From Melaminivora suipulveris (GTDB lineage: Bacteria; Pseudomonadota; Gammaproteobacteria; Burkholderiales; Burkholderiaceae_C), in the NCBI RefSeq assembly GCF_003008575.1, contig NZ_CP027667.1, forward strand, positions 2,566,001-2,630,000: DNA of 64,000 nt, given 5' to 3'. The notes under the pieces are model-generated. The model saw nothing but the letters and a program-made list of their open reading frames with translations, made no database searches and was not told the origin of the DNA. Positions within the stretch are counted from its first letter, which is position 1, and every line of letters starts with the position of its first letter. Below, one piece after another: positions 35,200-42,712 of the stretch. The position numbers and the translations under genes were made by a program.

Positions 35200-35228
35200 A
35201 TAGGAATGTCTTGAACCGCTTGCTGTCC

Positions 35229-35320
35229 GTACTCACGACGCACGGCAACTTGCTACAGTTGAGTCCCAGAACGTACTCGCTGTACTCAGCACGATCTCAA
35301 ATGAGTACAAATCAGAGTAC
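35229..35320. promoter_or_regulatory. Right-end TGAGTAC boxes: probable integrase arm-type sites
   Basis: GTACTCA (the complement of TGAGTAC) occurs at 35229-35235 and 35282-35288, and TGAGTAC at 35302-35308. One-mismatch forms lie at 35260-35266, 35273-35279 and 35314-35320. They sit 60-150 bases inside attR and share the heptamer with the left-end cluster, but in mixed orientation. The surrounding DNA is AT-rich, as is usual for integrase and bending-protein sites. Confidence 0.6.
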
Positions 35321-35379
35321 GATTTTCGATTTGCGTGAAAATATTCAATGAAGATCAATATGTTGCAAACGATCTTCTG

Positions 35380-35390
35380 GTTCAACGTCT
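35380..35390 (+). repeat. attR: right 11-bp attachment repeat
   Basis: GTTCAACGTCT matches 1769-1779 exactly. It is followed by AA, so in the ychF frame the native ending would read TTC AAC GTC TAA. This supports the view that DNA to the right of this point is the chromosome that originally followed ychF. Confidence 0.8.
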
Positions 35391-35416
35391 AAGCCGGTCG
35401 GTCAAGCGCGAAGGGT

Positions 35417-35431
35417 TACGCAAATTGCGTA
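35417..35431. promoter_or_regulatory. Palindromic operator of the toxin-antitoxin pair
   Basis: TACGCAA-A-TTGCGTA is a perfect 7-bp inverted repeat with one central base, ending 11 bases before the toxin ATG. TACAAT (35430-35435) beside it could be the -10 element. Such a site is the expected binding place for the antitoxin's helix-turn-helix, giving autoregulation. Confidence 0.62.
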
Positions 35432-35442
35432 CAATTTGAGGC

Positions 35443-35781
35443 ATGAAAGCCGTCTTCGTCGAGTTGCCGGCCTTCTCGCGCCACCGCGCCCGCTATCTGG
35501 ACGACGAAGGCTTGCGTAGCCTGCAGGAGGCCATGATGCGCGATCCCCAGGCGGGCGACGTGATCGAGGGCGCGGGCGGCCTGCGCAAATTGCGCCATGG
35601 CGATCCACGCCGGGGCAAGGGCAAGCGCGGCGGCTTGCGGGTGATCTATTACTGGTGGGATGGCGGGGCGCAGTTCTGGCTGTTCACCCTGTTCGACAAG
35701 GATGAAGCGGCCGACCTGAGCGCGGATGAAAGGTTGGCCTTGAAGGGCATGTTGAAGGCAGCGTTGGAGGCAAGGCGATGA
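35443..35781 (+). CDS. HigB/RelE-type toxin
   Basis: This 112-residue protein has the RelE/HigB fold pattern: a short N-terminal strand (KAVFVELPAF), then GDVIEGAGGLRKLRH, GKRGGLRVIYYWW and FWLFTLFDKDEAADL. GGLRKLR and RVIYYW are the basic and aromatic positions expected of ribosome-dependent mRNA interferases. It is translated just before its antitoxin, with ATGA overlap, in the toxin-first order of HigBA. It lies outside attR, so it belongs to the original chromosome next to ychF. Confidence 0.88.
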   Translation: MKAVFVELPAFSRHRARYLDDEGLRSLQEAMMRDPQAGDVIEGAGGLRKLRHGDPRRGKGKRGGLRVIYYWWDGGAQFWLFTLFDKDEAADLSADERLALKGMLKAALEARR

Positions 35782-36092
35782 GCGGGCGGAATTTGTTTGC
35801 CGAGATTTCCGAGGGCTTCGAGGCCCTGGAAGATGCGCGCGCCGGCAAGCGCACGTTGCGCACGCACGAGGTGGAGCTCAAGCCTGCCCCGGACATCACG
35901 GCCGGTGAGCTGCTGGCTCTGCGCGAGCGGCTGCACCTGTCACGCCCGGTCTTCGCCCGCTACCTGCGCACCAATCCGCGCACGCTGGAAAACTGGGAGC
36001 AGGGCCGAGCCAGACCCAACGCCCAGGCGGCGCTGCTGATCCGCCTGGTCGAGAAATTCCCCGATACGGTGGAGAGGCTGGCAGCGGTCTGA
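35778..36092 (+). CDS. HigA/NadS-type antitoxin (XRE helix-turn-helix)
   Basis: This 104-residue protein has a C-terminal helix-turn-helix: LLALRERLHLSRPVFARYLR, then TNPRTLENWEQGRARPNAQA. The N-terminal 40 residues, with SEGFEALEDARAGKRTLRTH, should bind the toxin. It should bind the palindrome at 35417. Its TGA shares one base with the rarD ATG, so the TA pair and rarD are probably co-transcribed. Confidence 0.88.
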   Translation: MSGRNLFAEISEGFEALEDARAGKRTLRTHEVELKPAPDITAGELLALRERLHLSRPVFARYLRTNPRTLENWEQGRARPNAQAALLIRLVEKFPDTVERLAAV

Positions 36093-36967
36093 TGCACCCC
36101 GGCATCGCCTACGCCACCGCCGCCTACACCGCCTGGGGCCTGTTCCCGCTGTACTTCCGCCAGCTCGCCGCCGTGCCGGCGCTGGAGATCATCACGCACC
36201 GCACGCTGTGGTCGCTGGTCTTCGTGGCGCTGGTGCTGCTGGTGCGCCGGCAGTGGGCGTGGCTGATTCCTCTGGCGCGCCAGCCGCGGCTGGTGGCGGC
36301 CGCGGCGCTGTCGGCGCTGCTGCTGGCCACCAACTGGCTGATCTATGTCTGGGCGGTCAACGCCGGCCACGTGCTGGACGCCAGCCTGGGCTACTTCATC
36401 CTGCCGCTGATCAACGTCGCGCTGGGCTACGCGGTGCTGGGCGAGCGCCCGCGCCGCGGCCAGTGGCTGGCGGTGGCGCTGGCCGCTTGCGGCGTGCTGT
36501 GGCTGACCTGGCAGGCCGGGCGTGTGCCGTGGATCGGCCTGGCGATCGCGCTGACCTTCGGTGGCTACGGCCTGCTGCGCAAGACGGCGCCGCTGGGCGC
36601 GCTGGAGGGCCTGGCGGCCGAGACGGCGCTGCTCGCGCCGCTGGCCGTGGCCTTGCTGGCCTGGTGGGCCTGGCAGGGCACGGCCGCCTGGACGCACGCC
36701 GGCGCGACCGAACTGGCCTGGCTGGTGGCTGCCGGTCCCATCACCGCCGTGCCGCTGCTGTGGTTCGCCGCCGGCGCGCGCCGCGTGCCGCTGGCCACCA
36801 TGGGGTTGCTGCAATACATCTCGCCGAGCCTGCAGTTCCTGCTGGGCGTGGGGCTGCTGGGCGAATCGGTGCAGCCGGCGCGGCTGGCCGGCTTTGTGCT
36901 GATCTGGGCGGCGCTGGCGCTGTTCGCGCTGGAGGGCGCCTGGCAGCGCCGCGCCGCTGCGGCCTGA
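36092..36967 (+). CDS. rarD: RarD-type EamA-family permease
   Basis: This 291-residue protein has about ten hydrophobic segments, beginning MHPGIAYATAAYTAWGLFPL, which is the RarD opening (YxxWGLFPLY). Conserved pieces EIITHRTLWSLVFV and LLQYISPSLQFLLGV also match. RarD is an inner-membrane drug/metabolite transporter family member whose substrate is not settled. The start overlaps the antitoxin stop. The dispersed repeat begins about 20 bases after its stop. Confidence 0.9.
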   Translation: MHPGIAYATAAYTAWGLFPLYFRQLAAVPALEIITHRTLWSLVFVALVLLVRRQWAWLIPLARQPRLVAAAALSALLLATNWLIYVWAVNAGHVLDASLGYFILPLINVALGYAVLGERPRRGQWLAVALAACGVLWLTWQAGRVPWIGLAIALTFGGYGLLRKTAPLGALEGLAAETALLAPLAVALLAWWAWQGTAAWTHAGATELAWLVAAGPITAVPLLWFAAGARRVPLATMGLLQYISPSLQFLLGVGLLGESVQPARLAGFVLIWAALALFALEGAWQRRAAAA

Positions 36968-36985
36968 AGGCTGGCAGCAGGGAAA

Positions 36986-37052
36986 TTTTGGTCAAAAACG
37001 CCGTCAGTCGGCGTGAATAAAGCGCAGGTAGCTATTGAAAATATAGCTAACC
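36986..37052. repeat. Dispersed intergenic repeat, copy a
   Basis: It contains AACGCCGTCAGTCGGCGTGA, followed by AATAAAGCGC and a TAGCTAT...ATAGCTA inverted pair. It shares the CAGTCGGCG core and the CTAT/AAAAT tail with the copies at 38537, 40917, 42648 and 57937. It lies between the convergent rarD and yqaA-like genes and touches the last codons of the latter (37047). Confidence 0.7.
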
Positions 37053-37592
37053 ATGCAGCCAGCGCACCCAACCTTCGGGCACCGTGTGCAGCAGCAGCCA
37101 GGTCATGACCAGGTAGCGCAGGAACTTGCCGATGGCCATGTAGGCCACGCAGGGCCAGAACGGCAGGCGCAGCCAGCCGGCGATGGCGCACAGCGGATCG
37201 CCCACCACCGGCAGCCAGCTCAGCAGGCAGGCGCGCGCGCCCCAGCGGCGCAGCCAGACGCGCACGATGCGCTCGTGGCGCGAGAGCTCGCGCGGGCGGC
37301 GCGCCGGCGACGCGGCGGGCGCGTCGGCAGCAAGCTGGCGCGCCGCGTGCCAGGCCTTGTGCGCGCCCAGGCCCATCCACCAGCTGACGGCGCCGCCCAG
37401 CGTGTTGCCGGCGCTGGCCACCAGCACGGCCGGCCAGAACAGCTCCGGGTTCAGCTTGATCAGCCCGAATACCGCCGGCTCCGAGCCCAGCGGCAGCAGC
37501 GTCGCCGAGACGAACGCGACCAGGAACACCGTGCTCAGGCCGAATTGCGGCAGGGCCAGGGTGTCGAGCAGCAGTTGCATCCAGTCGGGCAT
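37047..37592 (-). CDS. yqaA: YqaA-like inner-membrane protein (DedA/SNARE-associated family)
   Basis: The product has 181 residues. GLSTVFLVAFVSATLLPLGS near the N-terminus, AGNTLGGAVSWWMGLGA in the middle and SWLPVVGDPLCAIAGWLRLP near the C-terminus are the YqaA/DedA hallmarks. DedA-family proteins are thought to handle undecaprenyl phosphate or lipid translocation; the role of YqaA itself is unclear. An Ala/Pro/Arg-rich loop at about residues 88-105 is longer than usual. Confidence 0.86.
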   Translation of the reverse strand: MPDWMQLLLDTLALPQFGLSTVFLVAFVSATLLPLGSEPAVFGLIKLNPELFWPAVLVASAGNTLGGAVSWWMGLGAHKAWHAARQLAADAPAASPARRPRELSRHERIVRVWLRRWGARACLLSWLPVVGDPLCAIAGWLRLPFWPCVAYMAIGKFLRYLVMTWLLLHTVPEGWVRWLHG

Positions 37593-37701
37593 GGGCGGGC
37601 AGTGTAGGGCGCAGGGCAGGGCAGACCCGGCCGATTCTTGCCCGCGGGGCGATACGTCTTGTATCGTCTGCGCTCTGTTCGAACGTAGGAGGCAGGCGAC
37701 G

Positions 37702-38529
37702 ATGGTCCGTCAACACCGGGACGAGGGAGGAGGGCGCCAGGCCTGGCGCGTGCTGGGAGCGCTGGCGCTGCTCGCAGGGCTGGCAGGCTGCGCGTTGCCG
37801 CAGCGCGACACGGGGAGCAGCAACCCCGCTGGCGGCGCAGCGGGCAAGGCGGCGGGAGGCGCTGCTGCGGGCGCGCCGGACGCTGCGCCCGATCTGGTGC
37901 CGCTGGCCAGCGTGGCCCCGGCCATCGAGCAGGACCTGCGCTACCGCGGCGCGCGCAACTTTCTTGGCCGCCCGGTGGCCGGCTATGAGCACGCGCAGTG
38001 CTGGCTTGCGCGGCCGGCCGCGCAGGCTCTGGCCAGTGCGCAGCGCGAGGTGGCACCGCTGGGCCTGCGCCTGAAAGTCTTCGACTGCTATCGCCCGCAG
38101 CGCGCGGTGGATGATTTCGTGCGCTGGGGCCGCGACCTGGCGGACCAGAAGACGCGCGCCGAGTACTACCCCCGCGTGCCCAAGGACGAGTTGTTCAAGC
38201 GCGGCTACATCGCCGAGCGCTCGGGCCACAGCCGCGGCAGCACGGTGGACCTGACGCTGGTCGTGGTCGATGGCGTGCGCGCGCGCCAGGCGCTGGCCGG
38301 GCCGCTGGCCGACGGCCAGGAGGTGGACATGGGCACGCCGTTCGACCTGTTCGACGAGCGCTCGCACACCGACAACGCCGACCTGCCGCCCGACGTGCAA
38401 AAGAACCGCCAGTGGCTGCGCGCGCTGATGCAGCGCCACGGCTGGCGCAACCTGCCCGAGGAGTGGTGGCACTTCACGCTGCAGGGCGAGCCGTATCCGG
38501 ACCGCTATTTCGACGTGCCACTGCGCTGA
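37702..38529 (+). CDS. VanX-family D-Ala-D-Ala dipeptidase, predicted lipoprotein
   Basis: This 275-residue protein starts at 37702, behind GGAGG. It has a signal peptide and lipobox (LLAGLAGC), then a low-complexity Gly/Ala linker. The zinc-peptidase motifs are present: SGHSRGSTVD (SxHxxGxxxD) and EEWWHF (ExxWH). LKVFDCYRPQRAVDDF also matches the family. Such enzymes cut D-Ala-D-Ala; outside vancomycin resistance clusters they recycle murein dipeptides. With no vanA/vanH nearby, a housekeeping cell-wall role is likely. Confidence 0.9.
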   Translation: MVRQHRDEGGGRQAWRVLGALALLAGLAGCALPQRDTGSSNPAGGAAGKAAGGAAAGAPDAAPDLVPLASVAPAIEQDLRYRGARNFLGRPVAGYEHAQCWLARPAAQALASAQREVAPLGLRLKVFDCYRPQRAVDDFVRWGRDLADQKTRAEYYPRVPKDELFKRGYIAERSGHSRGSTVDLTLVVVDGVRARQALAGPLADGQEVDMGTPFDLFDERSHTDNADLPPDVQKNRQWLRALMQRHGWRNLPEEWWHFTLQGEPYPDRYFDVPLR

Positions 38530-38536
38530 AATGCCG

Positions 38537-38601
38537 GATTTTCAATAAAAATCTGCCTCAGTCGGCGTGGATCCACGAGATGTTGCTATCAATTTTGAAT
38601 G
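38537..38601. repeat. Dispersed intergenic repeat, copy b (overlaps a start codon)
   Basis: TCAATAAAAATCTGCCTCAG, then TCGGCGTGGAT and TTGCTATCAATTTTGAATG, match the family core. The right half includes the ATG and first seven codons (M-L-L-S-I-L-N) of the cytochrome gene at 38580, so the repeat has become part of the coding sequence or the true start lies further in. Confidence 0.68.
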
Positions 38602-39452
38602 TCTGCCGGAGCGCGGCGGGGCGCGCCGCGACCCGTGTTGCCGGCTGGCTGCGCGCCGCCGCGCTGCTGCCGCTTTTGTGCCTGCCGCTGGCGCACGCGG
38701 CCACGCTGCAATTGCACGGCGCGCGTGGCAGCGCGCAGCTCGACGGCGCGGCGCTGGCCGCACACCCGCAGGCGCGCGACATCGACGTGCCGCAGGACGT
38801 GGCCTACGGCCGGGCGATGCGCTATCGCGCCGTGCCGCTGGCGCTGGTGCTCACCGAGCTGGGCCTGACGCGCCAGGACACGCTGGAGGCCGTGGCCAGC
38901 GACGGTTTCACCGCGCAGTTGCCCGGTGCGCTGGTGCTGGAGGGAGCGGCCGCCGGTCGCAGCCAGCCCTGGCTGGCCATCGAACCGGCGGATGCGCCCT
39001 GGCCGGCGCTGCCGGGCAAGGCGCACTCGGCCGGGCCGTTCTACCTCGTCTGGCCGCACGGCGAGGGCGTTGCCAGCGAGCAGTGGCCCTACGCCATCGC
39101 CCGCCTGGCGGTGCAGCAGGCGCCCGAACTGCGCTGGCCGCAGATCGCCGTGGCGCCGTCGCTCGCGCCGCAGCATCCGGCCCGGCGCGGACAGGCGGTG
39201 TTCATCACCCAGTGCCTGGTCTGCCACGCCATGAACGGCGGCGGCGGCGCGACCATGGGGCCGGACCTGAACCGGCCCCTGAACCCGGTGCAGTATTTCC
39301 AGGACGCCGCCCTGCGCCGCCTGATCCGTGACCCGAAAAGCGTGCGCGCCTGGCCGGCGCAGGCCATGCCGGGCTTTAGCGCGCAGCAGATCAGCGACGC
39401 GCAGCTGGACGACCTGCTGGCCTACCTGGCGCATATGGCTGGCAGGCGCTGA
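38580..39452 (+). CDS. Periplasmic cytochrome c fused to a molybdopterin-oxidoreductase-like domain
   Basis: The product has 290 residues. A signal peptide (GWLRAAALLPLLCLPLAHAA) precedes a domain with YGRAMRYRAVPLALVLTELG and GFTAQLPGALVLEG, resembling the sulfite-oxidase-type molybdopterin-binding fold but without its cofactor cysteine visible. The C-terminal 90 residues are cytochrome c: heme site CLVCH and a methionine ligand in AQAMPGFSA. It is likely an electron-transfer protein of unknown partner. The start codon lies in a repeat; GTG or ATG alternatives further in would shorten the signal region. Confidence 0.82.
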   Translation: MLLSILNVCRSAAGRAATRVAGWLRAAALLPLLCLPLAHAATLQLHGARGSAQLDGAALAAHPQARDIDVPQDVAYGRAMRYRAVPLALVLTELGLTRQDTLEAVASDGFTAQLPGALVLEGAAAGRSQPWLAIEPADAPWPALPGKAHSAGPFYLVWPHGEGVASEQWPYAIARLAVQQAPELRWPQIAVAPSLAPQHPARRGQAVFITQCLVCHAMNGGGGATMGPDLNRPLNPVQYFQDAALRRLIRDPKSVRAWPAQAMPGFSAQQISDAQLDDLLAYLAHMAGRR

Positions 39453-39480
39453 AAATCTGACGCGCGCCTTGCCTTCAGCG

Positions 39481-39497
39481 CCGGCCGTCCTGGCCGG
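39481..39497 (+). terminator. Short GC hairpin after the cytochrome gene
   Basis: CCGGCC-GTCCT-GGCCGG forms a 6-bp perfect stem 29 bases after the stop, followed at 12 bases by a TTTTT run. It probably ends the cytochrome transcript before the dusB promoter region. Confidence 0.4.
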
Positions 39498-39594
39498 TTG
39501 CTGAATTTTTGGGCAGTACAATCGCCTCCCCCTGGGCTCCCGCGCCGCCGCCGCCGCGCGCCGGGCCCCTCCGCATCGCCGCCCCGCCTGCTCC

Positions 39595-40641
39595 ATGTCC
39601 GCCCTGCACATAGGCCCCCACGCCCTGGCCAATCGCCTGTTCGTCGCCCCCATGGCGGGTGTGACGGACCGGCCGTTTCGCCAGCTGTGCAAGCAGCTGG
39701 GCGCGGGCTACGCGGTCAGCGAGATGGTGACTTCGCGGCGCGACCTGTGGGACAGCCTGAAGACCTCGCGACGCGCCAACCACGATGGCGAGAGCGGTCC
39801 GATCGCCGTGCAGATCGCCGGCACCGACGCGGACATGATGGCCGAGGCGGCGCTCTACAACATCGACCGCGGCGCGCAGATCATCGACATCAACATGGGC
39901 TGCCCGGCCAAGAAGGTGTGCAACAAGTGGGCCGGCTCGGCGTTGATGCAAAACGAGCGGCTGGCGCTCGAGATCGCCTCCGCCGTGGTGCGGGCCTGCG
40001 CGCCGCGCGGCGTGCCGGTGACGCTCAAGATGCGCACCGGCTGGTGCGGTCAGCACAAAAACGCCGTGCAACTGGCGCGCCAGTTCGAGGACGCCGGCAT
40101 CCAGATGCTCACCGTGCACGGGCGCACGCGCGAGCAGGGCTACCGCGGCTGCGCCGAGTACGACACCATCGCCGCCGTGAAGGCAGCGGTGGCTGTGCCG
40201 GTGGTGGCCAATGGCGACATCGACAGCCCCGAGAAAGCCCGCGCCGTGCTGGCCGCCACCGGGGCCGACGCACTCATGATCGGCCGCGCGGCGCAGGGCC
40301 GGCCGTGGATCTTCCGCGAGATCGCACACTTCCTGGCCACCGGCCAGCACCTCGCGCCGCCCCTGGTGGCCGAGGTGCGCCGCCTGTTGCTGGCGCACCT
40401 GCAGGACCACTACCAGCTCTACGGCGAGGCCAGCGGCGTGCGCAGCGCGCGCAAGCACATCGCCTGGTATGTGCGCGCGCTGCCCGGCGGCGAGGCGCTG
40501 CGCCAGCACATCAACACCCTCGAATGCAGCGCCGCGCAGTGGCAGGCGGTGGCAGGCTACTTTGACGACCTGGGCGCGCGCATGGACCGGCTGCCCGCCG
40601 CTGCCAGCGCCCGCCCCACCAGCCCCCTTTTGCACGCATGA
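39595..40641 (+). CDS. dusB: tRNA-dihydrouridine synthase B
   Basis: This 348-residue protein begins at the ATG at 39595. FMN-barrel features are clear: NRLFVAPMAGVTDRPFRQLC, EMVTSRRDLW, the catalytic cysteine in MGCPAKKVCNKWAGSALM, VTLKMRTGW and DALMIGRAAQGRPWIF. DusB reduces uridine in the tRNA D-loop using NADPH. It is followed by fis with ATGA overlap, the conserved dusB-fis operon of proteobacteria. Confidence 0.96.
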   Translation: MSALHIGPHALANRLFVAPMAGVTDRPFRQLCKQLGAGYAVSEMVTSRRDLWDSLKTSRRANHDGESGPIAVQIAGTDADMMAEAALYNIDRGAQIIDINMGCPAKKVCNKWAGSALMQNERLALEIASAVVRACAPRGVPVTLKMRTGWCGQHKNAVQLARQFEDAGIQMLTVHGRTREQGYRGCAEYDTIAAVKAAVAVPVVANGDIDSPEKARAVLAATGADALMIGRAAQGRPWIFREIAHFLATGQHLAPPLVAEVRRLLLAHLQDHYQLYGEASGVRSARKHIAWYVRALPGGEALRQHINTLECSAAQWQAVAGYFDDLGARMDRLPAAASARPTSPLLHA

Positions 40642-40931
40642 GCCCATCCACCCCACCCGGCGGCGGCGACGAAGTCCGCCATGCCAGCCTCGAACAGTGC
40701 GTGCGCGACAGCCTGCACAGCTACTTTCTGGACCTGGGCGGCGAGACGCCCGATGGCGTCTATGACATGGTCGTGCGCCTGGTCGAGCGTCCGCTGCTGG
40801 AGGTGGTCATGGGCCACGCCCAGCACAACCAGTCGCGCGCCGCGCAGTGGCTGGGGCTGAACCGCAACACGCTGCGCAAGAAGCTGCTGGAGCACCAGCT
40901 GCTGGATGCCGACAGGGCTCAAAAACTATAG
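40638..40931 (+). CDS. fis: DNA-binding protein Fis
   Basis: The product has 97 residues. The C-terminal helix-turn-helix AQHNQSRAAQWLGLNRNTLR and KKLLEHQ match Fis; the N-terminal half has VRDSLHSYFLDLGG. Fis is a nucleoid protein that bends DNA and stimulates some site-specific recombinases. It overlaps dusB. The last codons (A-Q-K-L-stop) lie in a dispersed repeat copy, so the C-terminus may vary between relatives. Confidence 0.95.
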   Translation: MSPSTPPGGGDEVRHASLEQCVRDSLHSYFLDLGGETPDGVYDMVVRLVERPLLEVVMGHAQHNQSRAAQWLGLNRNTLRKKLLEHQLLDADRAQKL

Positions 40932-40985
40932 CTCCTGGCGCTTATTGCACGCCGGCTGAAGCCGTATTTCACCAAAAATCACCAT
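40917..40985. repeat. Dispersed intergenic repeat, copy c (overlaps fis 3' end)
   Basis: CTCAAAAACTATAGCTCCTG, then GCGCTTATTGCACGCCGGCTG and AAGCCGTATTTCACC, are the complement orientation of copies a, b and d. The element provides the fis stop codon (TAG) and fills the 67-base gap to purH. Confidence 0.7.
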
Positions 40986-40998
40986 CATCGAGAGCCCC

Positions 40999-42597
40999 AT
41001 GAATGCATTGATCTCCGTGTCCGACAAGACCGGCATCGTCGACTTCGCGCGCGCGTTGCACGCCCTGGGCGTGCGCCTTTTGTCCACCGGCGGCACGGCG
41101 CAGTTGCTGGCCCGTGAAGGCCTGCCGGTGACCGAAGTGGCCGAGCTGACGCAATTCCCCGAGATGCTCGACGGCCGCGTCAAGACGCTGCACCCCAAGG
41201 TGCACGCCGGCCTGCTGGCGCGCCGCGATCTGCCGGCGCACATGGCGGCCCTGGCCGAGCACGGCATAGCCGCCATCGACCTGCTGGTGGTCAACCTGTA
41301 CCCGTTCGAGGCCACGGTGGCCAAGCCCGGCTGCACGCTGGCAGACGCCATCGAGAACATCGACATCGGCGGCCCGGCCATGGTCAGGAGCGCTGCCAAG
41401 AACTGGCAGGACGTGGGCGTGCTGACCGATGCCGGCCAGTACCCGGAGGTGCTGGCCGAGCTGCAGGCGCAGGGCACGTTGAGCGACAAGCTGCGCTTTG
41501 CCCTGTCGGTGGCGGCGTTCAACCGCATCGCGCAGTACGACGGTGCGATCAGCGACTACCTGTCGTCAGTGAGCTTCGAGGAAGGACAGGACGCACAGCG
41601 TTATGTGCCCGCGCGCAGCCCTTTTCCTGGGCAGAGCAACGGCATCTTCACCAAGGTGCAGGACCTGCGCTACGGCGAAAACAGCCACCAGAGCGCGGCG
41701 CTGTACCGCGACCTGTACCCCGCGCCCGGCTCCATCGTCACGGGAGAGCAGCTGCAGGGCAAGGAGCTGTCCTACAACAACATCGCCGACGCCGATGCCG
41801 CCTGGGAATGCGTCAAGAGCTTCAAGCTGCCGGCGTGCGTGATCGTCAAGCACGCCAACCCCTGCGGCGTGGCCGTGGGCACCAGCGCGCTGGAGGCCTA
41901 CAGCAAGGCCTTCCAGACCGACCCGACCAGCGCCTTTGGCGGCATCATCGCGCTCAACCGTCCGGTGGACGGCGCGGCGGCGCAAGCCATTGCCAAGCAG
42001 TTCGTCGAGGTGCTGATGGCGCCCGACTTCACGCCCGAGGCGCTGGAGGTGTTCAAGGCCAAGGCCAACGTGCGCCTGATGAAGATCAGTCTGCCGTCCG
42101 GCGGCGACACGCCCTGGCAGCAGGGCCGCAACGCCATGCACGCGCAGCGCGTGGGCTCGGGCCTGCTCCTGCAGACCGCCGACAACCACGAGCTGGCGCT
42201 GCCCGACGTGCGCGTGGTGACCGAGCGCCAGCCCACGCAGGAGGAAATGCAGGATCTGCTGTTCGCCTGGAAGGTGGCCAAATACGTCAAGAGCAACGCC
42301 ATCGTGTTCTGCAAGGGCGGGCAGACCCGCGGCGTGGGCGCCGGGCAGATGAGCCGGCTGGATTCGGCGCGCATCGCCAGCATCAAGGCGCAGGCGGCCG
42401 GGCTGTCCCTGGCCGGCACGGCGGTGGCCAGCGATGCCTTCTTCCCGTTCCGCGACGGGCTGGACGTGGTGGTGGACGCCGGCGCCACGAGCGTCATCCA
42501 GCCGGGCGGCTCGATGCGCGATCAGGAGGTGATCGACGCGGCCAACGAGCGCGGCGTGGCCATGGTGTTCACGGGGGTGCGGCACTTTCGCCACTGA
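40999..42597 (+). CDS. purH: Bifunctional AICAR formyltransferase/IMP cyclohydrolase
   Basis: This 532-residue protein performs the last two steps of IMP synthesis. The N-terminal cyclohydrolase domain has [28 protein letters not shown] and [15 protein letters not shown]. The transformylase domain has [28 protein letters not shown] and [17 protein letters not shown]. Length and ends match the family. It is alone on its transcript, ended by a strong hairpin at 42626. Confidence 0.97.
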   Translation: MNALISVSDKTGIVDFARALHALGVRLLSTGGTAQLLAREGLPVTEVAELTQFPEMLDGRVKTLHPKVHAGLLARRDLPAHMAALAEHGIAAIDLLVVNLYPFEATVAKPGCTLADAIENIDIGGPAMVRSAAKNWQDVGVLTDAGQYPEVLAELQAQGTLSDKLRFALSVAAFNRIAQYDGAISDYLSSVSFEEGQDAQRYVPARSPFPGQSNGIFTKVQDLRYGENSHQSAALYRDLYPAPGSIVTGEQLQGKELSYNNIADADAAWECVKSFKLPACVIVKHANPCGVAVGTSALEAYSKAFQTDPTSAFGGIIALNRPVDGAAAQAIAKQFVEVLMAPDFTPEALEVFKAKANVRLMKISLPSGGDTPWQQGRNAMHAQRVGSGLLLQTADNHELALPDVRVVTERQPTQEEMQDLLFAWKVAKYVKSNAIVFCKGGQTRGVGAGQMSRLDSARIASIKAQAAGLSLAGTAVASDAFFPFRDGLDVVVDAGATSVIQPGGSMRDQEVIDAANERGVAMVFTGVRHFRH

Positions 42598-42625
42598 CCT
42601 CGCGCGCTGGCGTTGCGACAAAAAG

Positions 42626-42647
42626 AAAGGCCCGGGAGGGCCTTTTT
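42626..42647. terminator. Rho-independent terminator between purH and hemL
   Basis: AAAGGCCC (42626-42633) pairs with GGGCCTTT (42638-42645) around GGGA and is followed by TT. The A-rich left side makes it usable from both directions, fitting the convergent purH and hemL. Confidence 0.85.
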
Positions 42648-42712
42648 CAATCAAAACGCCTGTCAGTCGGCGCCGATAAAGCGAGTGATGCTCTTATTTT
42701 GATAGTGATTCG
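42648..42712. repeat. Dispersed intergenic repeat, copy d (overlaps hemL 3' end)
   Basis: CAATCAAAACGCCTGTCAGT, then CGGCGCCGATAAAGCGAG and TCTTATTTTGATAGTGA, are in the same orientation as copy a. The right part encodes the last residues and TAA stop of hemL on the minus strand (S-L-S-K-stop). Confidence 0.7.

Larger units (their letters stand above)
1769..35390. mobile_element. Integrative genomic island (~33.6 kb) inserted in the 3' end of ychF, carrying a defence cluster
   Basis: The element is bounded by identical 11-bp repeats at 1769-1779 and 35380-35390, has an integrase gene just inside the left repeat, and has TGAGTAC-type boxes at both ends. Its contents are typical of an island: integrase, AlpA-like regulator, replication-like protein, second recombinase, three defence modules, regulators and two insertion sequences. 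Five copies of a short dispersed repeat lie in the flanking chromosome, and I saw none inside. Removing the element would place the HigBA-like pair and rarD directly after ychF. No conjugation genes are visible, so this would be a mobilizable or satellite-type island rather than a self-transmissible ICE. Confidence 0.85.
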
